64,000 nucleotides of DNA, from the NCBI RefSeq assembly GCF_025995235.1, contig NZ_BAPT01000025.1, positions 62,001 through 126,000 on the forward strand, given 5' to 3'. A model generated the notes under the pieces. It saw nothing but the letters and a program-made list of their open reading frames with translations, had not been told where the DNA came from and did no database searches. Shown one piece after another: positions 25,093 through 33,614 of the stretch. The position numbers were made by a program, and so were the translations under genes. The stretch is from Ameyamaea chiangmaiensis (GTDB lineage Bacteria; Pseudomonadota; Alphaproteobacteria; Acetobacterales; Acetobacteraceae). Within the stretch, counting starts at the first letter, position 1; each line of letters starts with the position of its first letter.

Positions 25093-26001
25093 ATGCGCAG
25101 GAAGGCAGACCCCGCCCCCATGGCTGACCCGGCTTCGACACCTCCGCCCGATTTCGACGAGTTTCGACACCTGATCAAGGAGCGGTATGCCACTCTTCCA
25201 CGCCGGCTGACCCAGCTCGCCGATTTCGTGATGTCGTCGCCGGACGATTTCGCGCTGGGTACGGTCAGCAGCGTCGCGTCGCATGCGGGCGTGCAGCCAT
25301 CGACCGTGATCCGGTTCGCGCGGCTCTTCGGGTTTGCCGGTTTCTCGGACATGCAGGACGTGTTTCGCGCGCGGCTGCGGGGGCGCCCCCATACCTATCG
25401 CGACCGGATCGATGCCCTGCGTCAGGCCGACGGGCGGCTGCCCAGCGTGATGACGTTGCTGGATGGCTTTTCGGATGCGTTCGAGGCCTCGCTGCGCACC
25501 ATGCGGCTGCATATGGAGGGCGATCGGCTGGAGCGCGCGGTCGAGATCCTGTCCTCGTCCGAGACCGTCTATCTGCTTGGCATGCGGCGCTCGGCAGCTG
25601 TGGTGGAGTATTTCTCGTATCTTCTGGGCAAGCTCGGTGTGAAGAACATCGTTGTCGGGTCCGCGACCAACATGGAGACGGAGATCGTCTCGTTCGCCAC
25701 AGGGCGCGATGCGGCCTTTATCATCAGCAACACTCCCTACGCGCCTCGCACCATCGACCTGTTCGCCCAGTTCGAGGCGCAGGGGACACGCCTGGTGGTG
25801 TTGACCGATAGTCCGTTCAGCGCCGTGGTGCCGGCCGACGGGGTCTGGTTTGAATTAATTGAAGCTGATTTCAAGGGATTTCGCGCCAATTCCGCTGGTA
25901 TGGTTCTGATCATGACGCTGGCTGCCGCGATAGGGGAGCGCCGTCAGTATCCAGCGGACAGCCAGAAATCCGACCGGAGCCGGACTCGCACAACTGCGTG
26001 A
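25093..26001 (+). CDS. iolR: RpiR/MurR-family transcriptional regulator IolR
   Basis: 302 residues. The N-terminal HTH_6 domain (about residues 15-90) contains ERYATLPRRLTQLADFVMSS and VASHAGVQPSTVIRFARLFG, the RpiR recognition helix. The C-terminal SIS sugar-phosphate-binding domain (about 125-270) contains YLLGMRRSAAVVEYFSYLLG and FIISNTPYAPRTIDLFAQFE. It probably senses a phosphorylated inositol intermediate and controls the divergent iolC operon and the downstream importer. GGAGGAAGG precedes the ATG. Its gene is flanked on both sides by GGAA-N6-TTCC palindromes, which supports the IolR assignment. Confidence 0.92.
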   Translation: MRRKADPAPMADPASTPPPDFDEFRHLIKERYATLPRRLTQLADFVMSSPDDFALGTVSSVASHAGVQPSTVIRFARLFGFAGFSDMQDVFRARLRGRPHTYRDRIDALRQADGRLPSVMTLLDGFSDAFEASLRTMRLHMEGDRLERAVEILSSSETVYLLGMRRSAAVVEYFSYLLGKLGVKNIVVGSATNMETEIVSFATGRDAAFIISNTPYAPRTIDLFAQFEAQGTRLVVLTDSPFSAVVPADGVWFELIEADFKGFRANSAGMVLIMTLAAAIGERRQYPADSQKSDRSRTRTTA

Positions 26002-26049
26002 CGATCGGCCCTTCGGGTGGTTGGAGGTTGACGGGCACATATAACGAAG

Positions 26050-26063
26050 GGAATATAAATTCC
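26050..26063. promoter_or_regulatory. IolR-type operator 4 upstream of the importer genes
   Basis: A perfect GGAA-N6-TTCC site (centre TATAAA), extended by G and C to a 16-base palindrome, lies 57 bases before the permease ATG and after the end of iolR. It implies a separate, IolR-controlled promoter for the inositol ABC transporter rather than simple read-through from iolR. Confidence 0.78.
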
Positions 26064-26119
26064 CAAGGCTGACAAAAATAGAAGAATTGGTTCAAACCGG
26101 AAGCCTGTGGAGTTTGCCG

Positions 26120-27265
26120 ATGTCCATCGACACAACGTCCGGCCCATTGCCCGGGCGCAGCAGCCCCGAATCTCCCGTATCACGCGACGAGCGCCTGCAG
26201 ACCACGGGCTTTCTCGTCCGTCTGATGCGGCGCCCCGAACTGGGGGCGATCGGTGGTCTGATCATCGTAGGAATCTTCTTCCTCTTTACCGCAAACAGCG
26301 CGATGTTTACGCTCAATGGCGGTCTGACTATCATGAACCCGTCCGCGCAGCTCGGGATCATGGCGGTCGCTGTGTCACTGCTGATGATCGGCGGTGAGTT
26401 CGACCTCTCGATCGGTTCCATGGTCGCATTTGCCGGGCTTGTGTTCGGTATATTCCTTCTGGAATGGCATTTTCCGCTTATCATCGCGGTGGCGGCGACG
26501 TTGGTGGTCGCAGCCCTTGTGGGTGCCATCAATGGCGCGGTGGTCCAGGCCACACGGCTGCCGTCGTTCATCGTGACCCTGGCGTTCTTTTTCATTCTGC
26601 GCGGCCTGTCGCTGGTCGGTCTGAAGATCGTGACGGGTGGCACGACGCAGCTGCGCGGCTTTACCGAAGCGACGGCCGACAGTGTGTTTACGCCGCTTTT
26701 CTCCGGCTTTGCGTTCAGTGGCCTGTTCCGGCGCCTGGCCGATCTCGGCCTGATCGAGTTACTCCCCGACGGGACGCCCGCCGCGCCGGGCATCCCCATT
26801 GCCGTGGTGTGGTTCGTGTTTTTCACGGCCCTCGCAACATGGTGTCTTCTGAAGACGAAGGTCGGAAACTGGATTTTTGCCAGCGGTGGCGATGCACGTG
26901 CTGCGCGCAACTCCGGCGTTCCGGTCGACCGGGTGAAGATGGGGCTGTTCATCCTGACCGCCTGCTCCGCAGCGTTCGTCGGTATTCTGACGGTCATGGA
27001 TGCCGGGTCGACCGACGCGATGCGCGGCCTGCAGAAGGAGTTCCAGGCGGTGATCGCGGCGGTGATCGGCGGCTGTCTGCTGACCGGCGGTTACGGATCG
27101 GCGTTGGGTGCGTTCTTCGGCTCGATCATCTTCGGAATCGTGTCAATCGGCTTGAGTTACACGACGTTCGACAGCGACTGGTTTCAGGTTTTTCTGGGCG
27201 TGATGCTTCTGATTGCCGTAATTTTCAACAATCACCTACGCCGTAAGGTGACGGGGGAGCGCTGA
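26120..27265 (+). CDS. Sugar ABC transporter permease (probable inositol importer)
   Basis: 381 residues from the ATG at 26120, which follows a GTGGAG site; a TTG at 26087 is the alternative. It is a BPD_transp_2/RbsC-XylH-type permease with about ten hydrophobic segments. The first falls near residues 45-65 (LIIVGIFFLFTANSAMFTL), and the conserved cytoplasmic loop GEFDLSIGSMVAFAGLVFGI follows at about 96-115. WIFASGGDARAARNSGVPVD near the C-terminal third is the coupling region contacting the ATPase. The ATPase gene starts three bases after the stop and a binding protein follows. Location beside iolR and its operator points to myo-inositol or a related cyclitol as substrate. Confidence 0.88.
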   Translation: MSIDTTSGPLPGRSSPESPVSRDERLQTTGFLVRLMRRPELGAIGGLIIVGIFFLFTANSAMFTLNGGLTIMNPSAQLGIMAVAVSLLMIGGEFDLSIGSMVAFAGLVFGIFLLEWHFPLIIAVAATLVVAALVGAINGAVVQATRLPSFIVTLAFFFILRGLSLVGLKIVTGGTTQLRGFTEATADSVFTPLFSGFAFSGLFRRLADLGLIELLPDGTPAAPGIPIAVVWFVFFTALATWCLLKTKVGNWIFASGGDARAARNSGVPVDRVKMGLFILTACSAAFVGILTVMDAGSTDAMRGLQKEFQAVIAAVIGGCLLTGGYGSALGAFFGSIIFGIVSIGLSYTTFDSDWFQVFLGVMLLIAVIFNNHLRRKVTGER

Positions 27266-27268
27266 GCC

Positions 27269-28108
27269 ATGAACCATATCGCCAATAGTATGGGCATGCA
27301 TCGTGCCCACGAACCGACGCTGCCCGCACGTGGAACGCCGATCATCGAAATTACCGATCTCCGCAAGGAGTTCGGACAGGTGATCGCCCTGGCCGGCGTG
27401 TCGCTGACCGTCCGTGCCGGGGAGGTTCTGTGTCTTCTGGGCGACAACGGCGCCGGTAAATCGACCCTGATCAAGACGCTCTCGGGTGTGCATGCGCCTA
27501 CCACAGGGGCGTTTATGGTCGACGGCGAACCCGCGCGTTTCCGTGGGCCACGCGATGCGCAAAATGCCGGTATTGCCACGGTCTTTCAAGACCTAGCCAT
27601 GATTCCTCTCATGTCAATCACGCGCAATTTCTTCATGGGGCGCGAGCCGACGAAGGGTATGTTTCCTTTTCGCTGGGTCGACTACACTGCGTGCAGCACG
27701 GTGACGCACGACCAGATGAAAAAGATCGGCATCGATGTGCGTGATCCGGATCAGGCCGTCGGCACGCTGTCGGGCGGCGAGCGTCAATGCGTGGCAATTG
27801 CCCGCGCGGTGTATTTCGGGGCACGGGTCCTGATCCTTGACGAGCCGACGTCTGCGCTGGGTGTCGCGCAGACATCGATGGTGCTGAAATACATCAGTCA
27901 GGTTCGCGCCGAAGGGCTTGCAGTTATTTTTATCACGCATAATGTCCGTCATGCCTATGCGGTGGGCGATGCCTTTACGGTTCTTAACCGTGGAAAAACA
28001 TTGGGTACATTCCGCAAGAACGAGATCGATATGGAGCAACTGCAAACATTGATGGCCGGTGGCCGTGAAATGCAGTCTCTGTCTGATGAGCTCGGGGGGA
28101 TGGTCTGA
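27269..28108 (+). CDS. Sugar ABC transporter ATP-binding protein, single-domain type
   Basis: 279 residues with one nucleotide-binding domain. Walker A is GDNGAGKST (residues 58-66), the signature LSGGERQCVAIARAV, and Walker B VLILDEPTSAL with the switch histidine in VIFITHNVRHAY. Most ribose/xylose-type importers use a duplicated ATPase of about 500 residues; this half-size form is like FrcA of rhizobial fructose importers and must work as a homodimer. It starts three bases after the permease stop and is followed by the binding-protein gene after 64 bases, so the three form one transport operon. Confidence 0.9.
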   Translation: MNHIANSMGMHRAHEPTLPARGTPIIEITDLRKEFGQVIALAGVSLTVRAGEVLCLLGDNGAGKSTLIKTLSGVHAPTTGAFMVDGEPARFRGPRDAQNAGIATVFQDLAMIPLMSITRNFFMGREPTKGMFPFRWVDYTACSTVTHDQMKKIGIDVRDPDQAVGTLSGGERQCVAIARAVYFGARVLILDEPTSALGVAQTSMVLKYISQVRAEGLAVIFITHNVRHAYAVGDAFTVLNRGKTLGTFRKNEIDMEQLQTLMAGGREMQSLSDELGGMV

Positions 28109-28172
28109 ACCACCGCACGGCGTAAGAGAACTCTGTTCTGACAAGACGATCTGAAAAAAAGAGAAAATAAAA

Positions 28173-29111
28173 ATGAAAAAATCGTCTCTCTTTCTTGCTG
28201 CATGTCTTTCGGCAGTAGCCTGGGGCAGCCGGTCCTTCGCTGCCGACGCCCCGATCACGATTATTTTCGTCGATCACGGTCAGGCGGCGGACCCCTTTCA
28301 CACGGTCATCAAGAACGGTGCCCAGGCAGCGGCTGCGCAGTTCGGTGTTCACCTCGAATTCCGGCAGCCTGACAGCTACGACATGACGCAGATGGCCAAT
28401 CTTCTGACGGCGGCCGCCAACCAGAGGCCAAGCGGTATCGTCACGACCGTTCCCGATAGCGACGCGCTCAAGCGTCCGATCCAGCAGATCATTTCGCAAG
28501 GCATTCCGGTTATTGCCACCAACGCTGCCCCGGAGACGGCACGCGCGGTCGGCATCGCCGTCGACGTCGGGCAGGATGAGACCGTGGCGGGTATGGCGGC
28601 CGGCACGGCGTTAAAAAAAGCTGGTGGCACCAACGCGCTGTGTGTCGATCAGGAGCCCGGAAATGTCGCGCTCGACCATCGCTGCGCTGGCTTCGCCAAG
28701 ACGTTCGGCAAGTCGAAGATACTGCCCGTCGATCTCGATCCGGCGAACGTCCGTTCGAAAATTCAAGGCGCTCTACGCGCGGATTCCTCGATCGATACGA
28801 TTATAGGACTTGGTGCCGCGACTGTGGGCGAGCCTGCGGTCGCGGCCATCAAGTCCATGGGTATGACGGGTAAGATCAAACTGGCGGCTTTCGACTTGTC
28901 CGCCGGTTTTCTGACCTCGGTGAAGAACGGCGACGCGTTGTTCTCGGTTGATCAACAGCCTTATCTTCAGGGCTACCTACCCGTTATGTTCCTCGCACTC
29001 AAAGCAAAGTATGGTCTTTCGCCATCTGGAGACGTGGCCTCGGGACCGAGTCTGATCACGAAGGACCAGGCCGGGTCGGTGATTGACCTATCCGCGAAGG
29101 GCATTCGCTAA
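28173..29111 (+). CDS. Periplasmic sugar-binding protein of the inositol-type ABC importer
   Basis: 312 residues with a Sec signal peptide (KKSSLFLAACLSAVAWGSRS, cleaved after SFA). The mature part is a Peripla_BP_4/RbsB fold: ITIIFVDHGQAADPFHTVIK at the start, then QIISQGIPVIATNAAPE and a hinge segment DTIIGLGAATVGEPAVAAIK. It captures the ligand in the periplasm and delivers it to the permease. Position at the end of the transporter operon is unusual but not rare for this family. A strong stem-loop with T-rich tail follows the stop. Confidence 0.9.
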   Translation: MKKSSLFLAACLSAVAWGSRSFAADAPITIIFVDHGQAADPFHTVIKNGAQAAAAQFGVHLEFRQPDSYDMTQMANLLTAAANQRPSGIVTTVPDSDALKRPIQQIISQGIPVIATNAAPETARAVGIAVDVGQDETVAGMAAGTALKKAGGTNALCVDQEPGNVALDHRCAGFAKTFGKSKILPVDLDPANVRSKIQGALRADSSIDTIIGLGAATVGEPAVAAIKSMGMTGKIKLAAFDLSAGFLTSVKNGDALFSVDQQPYLQGYLPVMFLALKAKYGLSPSGDVASGPSLITKDQAGSVIDLSAKGIR

Positions 29112-29140
29112 GCATTCGTCTACCGCGTGATGATGTTCGG

Positions 29141-29181
29141 GAGGCCGGTCGCTTGTCGACTGGCCTCTTTCACGTTTTCTT
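29141..29181 (+). terminator. Rho-independent terminator after the inositol importer operon
   Basis: Arms GAGGCC / GGCCTC continue through a G-T pair into GTCG / CGAC, giving an 11-pair stem with a five-base loop (29141-29167). TTTCACGTTTTCTT follows. It starts 29 bases after the stop of the binding-protein gene and would end the permease-ATPase-binding protein transcript. Confidence 0.8.
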
Positions 29182-29197
29182 AGAAGAAGACGTATGC

Positions 29198-30080
29198 TCA
29201 TACTGTTGCGCGCACCGTCACCATGACGGTGGCTGGGCGACCATCACTATGCAGGGTGGTGTAGACATAATTCGGAACCACGCCCCCTGCAGACCCGGTA
29301 TACTCGGTTGGATTGCGGGTTAATATGCTGCACGATGCGCAAGAAATCCGTTTATACGTATGCTGACAGTAAAACGTATTGAACCGGGTTTGAATATTCA
29401 GATTTTTCAGCGGCCACCATACGGTGGACCGGATTGAGCATCCTGTTGGGTGCGTCGACGCCTGGCCCGAGCGCGCCATCCGGGCGATCGCTATCGATCT
29501 GGAACCGGCTTTCTAAATCAGGAAAGAACTGACCTCTCCCAATTCCTCGATCAAGAATTTATCCCTGGGCCGCTTGGTTTATAGACGACGGTGCCCCCGA
29601 TAGTGCCAAAACTGGTCTGGATAGCCCACGTCCGGATAAAGGGTCAGCCGGTCGATCTGATCCAGTATGAATGGATCGCCAAAGACACGGTTCAGATATG
29701 CGCCAGACCTTCCGTCGAGGAGATTCTGCATCGGCATGCCATCAAGTGTGTTGGCCGATTCGACGCCGTGCGCTCCGCACACCGACATGACCGGCGAGGT
29801 CATGCCGATACCCTGCTAAGAGATGTACACAGACGGCGCGTTGCGCAGGATCGACACGATATCGCCCGATGATCCCTCCTGGCGAGTCGGGGCCGCGCTG
29901 ATTTCGGCTGCGGCGGATGGACTGTTCTTCACGCGTATCAGGCGTCGCATGTCACAAACCGTGATGGATTCCATGCCGGTCGCGCGCTCGACATCGCCCA
30001 CTGTCGCCTGCGCGGGAGCGGGCTTTACGCTCGCTCCGGGCAGACGGCGGTTTGTTTGCGGAAATTGGTCGTTCAGCGGA
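29198..30080 (-). pseudogene. Remnant of a TonB-dependent receptor gene
   Basis: Three minus-strand pieces in the same frame read as one outer-membrane receptor. About 30080-29819 encodes a pre-plug and plug start (SPSAAAEISAAPTRQEGSSG, then DIVSILRNAPSVYIS). An in-frame TAG at 29816-29818 follows. After it the plug resumes as QGIG...SPVMSVCGAHGVESAN, TLDGMPMQNLLDG and FILDQIDRLTLYPDVG, and breaks down by 29579. A C-terminal barrel end appears at about 29450-29198 (NPTEYTGSAGG, PNYVYTTLHSDGR), ending in VRATV. Most of the barrel is missing, and no signal peptide is visible upstream. The intact protein may have imported a substrate across the outer membrane next to the inositol importer; that link is inference. 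Confidence 0.75.
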
Positions 30081-30464
30081 CGTACGTTTCGATATGCCCT
30101 TTTCGGGCATGGCGCGGCGACAGTGCGCGGATCGACCGGCGGGGCGATAGCCATGCCGCGTGGATCGCGCTTTGCGACAGGGCAGCGCGCACCCCGTCGG
30201 AAGAGATACTCTGCGGAGGGTAGCCTGACCCGCGTCCTGTCTCGCGAACGTCGCAGAACTGAGACACATCGGGGTGTTGGCGTCACACCGGCGTGACGTC
30301 GCGCAGGCGCGTCTTGAGATAACCGTGTCTGGGGTGACGCATGTCAATGCGGTGTCAGGCGCCGCGATGACAATGACCGGCAACGACGCGAGCGGTATGC
30401 AAGGCCGTCTGCGCGGTTGACCGGCGTCGCCGCCCGGAAACGGGGTGGCCAGGGAGAAGAACAC
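30081..30464. other. Stretch without a recognised gene
   Basis: Nothing here looks like a coding region with sensible composition or a ribosome site, apart from the AGGGAGAAG that serves the downstream reductase. The left part may be decayed sequence belonging to the receptor remnant. No hairpin with a T-tail or repeat was recognised. Confidence 0.4.
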
Positions 30465-31244
30465 ATGTCGCTCAAGGGTAAAGTCGCGCTGGTCACAGGT
30501 GCCGGGCAGGGGATTGGCAGAGGCATCGCGCTGCGTCTGGCGCGCGAAGGTGCGGCCCTGTCGCTGGTGGACCTTCGGCAGGGCGCGCTCGACGCCGTCG
30601 CAGCCGAGGTCGAGGCGCTGGGCGTGAAGGTCACAACCGCCATTGCCGATGTCAGCGATCGCGGGCAGGTCCGCGCCGCGATCGATCACACCGAGACGGC
30701 ACTTGGCGGGTTCGACGCCATCGTCAACAACGCGGGCATCGCGCAGGTCAAGCCGCTGGCGGACGTGGAGCCGGCCGACCTGGACAAGATTCTCAACATC
30801 AATGTCGGCGGAGTGCTGTGGGGCATCCAGGCCGCCGCCGCACGGTTTATCGAGCGCGGCACGAAAGGGCGCATCATCAATGCGTGCTCGATCGCCGGGC
30901 ACGAGGCCTACGCGCTGCTGGGTGTCTATTCGGCGACCAAGTTTGCCGTCCGCGCGCTGACGCAGGCGGCCGCCAAGGAATATGCCAGCCACGGTATCAC
31001 CGTGAACGCCTATTGCCCGGGCGTGGTCGGCACGGACATGTGGGTGGACATCGACGCGCGCTTTGCCGAGTTGACCGGGGCGGCCAAGGGCGAGACCTAC
31101 AAGAAATACGTCGACGGCATCGCGTTGGGACGCGCGGAGACGGCGGACGACGTCGCCGGACTGGTGGCGTTCCTGGCCGGTGACGACGCGGCCTATATGA
31201 CCGGTCAGTCTGTGCTGATCGACGGCGGTCTGGTCTATCGCTGA
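30465..31244 (+). CDS. budC: SDR-family acetoin/diacetyl reductase (butanediol dehydrogenase type)
   Basis: 259 residues from the ATG at 30465, eight bases after AGGGAGAAG; an upstream start at 30417 would add residues before the conserved N-terminus. It is a classical short-chain dehydrogenase: NAD-binding TGAGQGIG at residues 11-18, NNAGIA near 86-91, catalytic YSATK with the preceding serine in INACSIAGHEAY. The residues around the active site and the C-terminal end (GRAETADDVAGLVAFLAGDD) resemble (S)-acetoin-forming diacetyl reductases and meso-2,3-butanediol dehydrogenases. Acetoin arises from acetolactate, whose synthase is encoded at 43.1-45.6 kb. Other SDR substrates cannot be excluded. 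Confidence 0.75.
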   Translation: MSLKGKVALVTGAGQGIGRGIALRLAREGAALSLVDLRQGALDAVAAEVEALGVKVTTAIADVSDRGQVRAAIDHTETALGGFDAIVNNAGIAQVKPLADVEPADLDKILNINVGGVLWGIQAAAARFIERGTKGRIINACSIAGHEAYALLGVYSATKFAVRALTQAAAKEYASHGITVNAYCPGVVGTDMWVDIDARFAELTGAAKGETYKKYVDGIALGRAETADDVAGLVAFLAGDDAAYMTGQSVLIDGGLVYR

Positions 31245-31259
31245 GCCCGGCGCGACGGC

Positions 31260-31445
31260 CTATTGCCCCCAGAGCGCCACGACGCCCAGCAGCAGCAGGC
31301 CAACGCCGATCAGCCCCTCCGACGCGACCAGCAACAGCACACTCTGGCTTTGTGTCTGGCGACCATAGAGCCAGAGCACCACGCCGACCGCGACACAGAT
31401 CGTGGCCAGCGTGGTGCAGAGTCGGGTCAGGCGCTTGCGGTCCAT
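31260..31445 (-). CDS. Small membrane protein, two predicted transmembrane segments
   Basis: 61 residues from the ATG at 31445 (DRKRLTRLCTTLATICVAVG). Two hydrophobic stretches, about residues 10-28 and 36-56, are separated by a polar turn (YGRQTQSQS), which suggests a hairpin in the inner membrane with a basic cytoplasmic N-terminus. No known family was recognised. It lies 15 bases after budC (convergent) and 22 bases downstream of arfB on the same strand, and may be co-transcribed with arfB. Confidence 0.6.
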   Translation of the reverse strand: MDRKRLTRLCTTLATICVAVGVVLWLYGRQTQSQSVLLLVASEGLIGVGLLLLGVVALWGQ

Positions 31446-31467
31446 CAGATGAAATCCTTGGGTTGCA

Positions 31468-31875
31468 TCAGTCCGTGTCGATCCGGCCACCGCGCCCCTG
31501 TTTGACGCGCGCGCGATGCGCCTTGCCGGTCAGGCGCCGTTCGCGCGCACCTTTGCCGGGCCGGGTGGGAATGCGTTTGGGTTCGCGGTGGGACGCCTGG
31601 GCCACCAGATCGAGCAGACGTTCGATTGCATCGGCCCGGTTGCGTTCCTGACTGCGAAACCGCCGCGCCGTGATCACGATCACACCGTCACGCGTCAGCC
31701 GCTGCCCCGCCAGACGTTGCAGCGCAATGCTGGTCCGATCGTCCAGCGACGGCGATCGCCGCGCGTCAAAACGCAACTGAATGGCCGTGGCGACTTTGTT
31801 CACGTTCTGGCCGCCCGGACCCGACGACAGGATCGGCGTCAGTTCGATCTCCTCATCCGGGATGCGGGGCGGCAT
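31468..31875 (-). CDS. arfB: Alternative ribosome-rescue factor ArfB (peptidyl-tRNA hydrolase)
   Basis: 135 residues from the ATG at 31875; longer in-frame starts up to 32076 would add unconserved sequence overlapping the amidase upstream region. The catalytic GGQ is at residues 21-23 in SSGPGGQNVNKVAT. The C-terminal tail is strongly basic (PTRPGKGARERRLTGKAHRA), which in ArfB enters the empty mRNA channel of stalled ribosomes. It hydrolyses peptidyl-tRNA on non-stop complexes. Gene length and order of features are standard. The small membrane protein gene follows on the same strand, and the amidase gene is divergent. Confidence 0.93.
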   Translation of the reverse strand: MPPRIPDEEIELTPILSSGPGGQNVNKVATAIQLRFDARRSPSLDDRTSIALQRLAGQRLTRDGVIVITARRFRSQERNRADAIERLLDLVAQASHREPKRIPTRPGKGARERRLTGKAHRARVKQGRGGRIDTD

Positions 31876-32063
31876 GGGGTGTCCTGACATGGCAAACGGC
31901 GCGGCGAGGCATAGCACCGCCCGACGCATTGCGACAGGGCGCCAGACGCACTTCACGCCCGCCCGGCTTCGTGGCATTGCCGAAAGACCACAGCGAGGGC
32001 AACGGTATCGAAACGAAACCGCCGCCCCGGCACCGAGACGACGCGAAAGGCACCGCCCGTACC

Positions 32064-33371
32064 ATGATCGACACACAGGACATCGTCGCCCGTACCGAGC
32101 AGGCCCTGGCCGCGATCACCGATCCGGCGCGGCACGAAGCCGCCGCCTTCCGTGTCGTCCACGCTGAGTCCGCCCGGCGCGAGGCCGAGGCCTCCGGCCG
32201 CCGCCACCGCGAAGGCCGCGCCCTCGGCCCGCTGGACGGCGCACTGGTGTCCGTCAAGGATCTGCTGGACATCGCGGGCGACGTCACGGTGGCCGGGGCG
32301 CTGTGCCGCCTGAATGCCCCGCCCGCCACGCAGGACGCCCCCGTCGTCGGCCGCCTGCGCGCCGCCGGTGCGGTGATCCTGGGCCGCACCAACATGACCG
32401 AATTCGCCTTTTCCGCCCTGGGCACCAACCCGCATTTCGGCATCCCCGGCAACCCGGCCGACCTGACCCGCGTCCCGGGCGGTTCGTCGTCGGGTGCGGC
32501 GGCCAGCGTGGGCTATGGCGTGGCGGACATGGGGGTGGGCAGCGATACCGGCGGCTCCATCCGCATTCCCGCCGCCCTGTGCGGCCTGACCGGGTTCAAA
32601 CCCACCGGCGGCGTGGTGCCGATCGAAGGGTGTGTCGCGCTGTCGACGACGCTGGACACCATCGGCCCGATCGCGCGCGACGTCGCGACCTGCGCGGCCG
32701 CCTTCGCCATCATGGCCGGACGACCCGACCCGCTGACGTCGCAGCCGCCGCTGCCGGTCACGGGCCTGCGCATCGGGCTGGTGCATGATACCGCCGTGAC
32801 GGCGGATATGGAGCCCGAGGTGGCCGCCGCCATCACCGCCGCCGAGGAACGGCTGCGCGCGGCCGGGGCCGTGACGGAGGTCGTCGATTTCACCGCCGTC
32901 GTGGCCGCCCTGCGCGCGATCGACGCACTGGGCACGTTCCCGTCCGTCGAACTGGCCGCCGCACTGGACGGCGCGTCGGACGAGACGATCGCGCGGATCG
33001 ACCCGCGCATCTGGGCGCGCGTGCGCCCCGGCTATGACGTTCGGGCCACGACCTATATCGCCATGCACGCCAGACGGCGCGAGGCCATCGCGCTGATGAC
33101 GAAAACGATCGCGGGATTCGACGCCTTTGCGATGCCGACCGTGCCGATCACAGCACCCACGATCGCGGATATGGACAGTGATGAGGCCTTTGTGCGCGCG
33201 AACGGGTTGGTGCTGCGCAACACGCGAATGGGAAATCTTCTGGATCTGCCGGGTGTTTCACTGCCGGTGCCATCCGCCGGGTTGCCGGTGGGGTGGATGC
33301 TGTGTGGCGCACGGGGGACGGATGATCGGTTGCTGCGGGTCGCGGCGGCGGTAGAGGGGGTGGTTGGATGA
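32064..33371 (+). CDS. Amidase-signature family hydrolase
   Basis: 435 residues from the ATG at 32064. The Ser-cisSer-Lys triad is visible: Lys in GALVSVKDLLDIAG (about residue 61), the cis-Ser and Ser in VPGGSSSGAAASVGYGVADM and GSDTGGSIRIPAALCGLTGF. The enzyme hydrolyses an amide; relatives include aryl-amidases, indole-acetamide hydrolases and GatA. Lack of GatB/GatC neighbours and the shorter length make the tRNA amidotransferase unlikely. The substrate is not readable. It is divergent from arfB. Confidence 0.85.
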   Translation: MIDTQDIVARTEQALAAITDPARHEAAAFRVVHAESARREAEASGRRHREGRALGPLDGALVSVKDLLDIAGDVTVAGALCRLNAPPATQDAPVVGRLRAAGAVILGRTNMTEFAFSALGTNPHFGIPGNPADLTRVPGGSSSGAAASVGYGVADMGVGSDTGGSIRIPAALCGLTGFKPTGGVVPIEGCVALSTTLDTIGPIARDVATCAAAFAIMAGRPDPLTSQPPLPVTGLRIGLVHDTAVTADMEPEVAAAITAAEERLRAAGAVTEVVDFTAVVAALRAIDALGTFPSVELAAALDGASDETIARIDPRIWARVRPGYDVRATTYIAMHARRREAIALMTKTIAGFDAFAMPTVPITAPTIADMDSDEAFVRANGLVLRNTRMGNLLDLPGVSLPVPSAGLPVGWMLCGARGTDDRLLRVAAAVEGVVG

Positions 33372-33614
33372 CGATATTTGCTGTTCGCGAAGTCCGCTTT
33401 CGCCTCATGTCGGTCATAAAAGCGATTGTGACGGCTGCCCAAAAGCCGACATTGCCAGGCGAACCGCGATAGGTTGAGTTTTGGACATTCCTGCCGATTA
33501 GTATCGTGCGTGGCAGGACGTCGTGGTCCGTAATTACGCCATGACGTCCGCTTGAGATGTTTAAAAACGCGTAGGCCCGTCCAAGCTGTGTGGCGTCGGT
33601 TAATTGATGAGGCG

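Noticed and set aside
33372..33614. A small gene in the gap after the amidase
   Set aside because: The minus-strand frame reaching across it overlaps two real genes and has no ribosome site; composition and motifs give no support.
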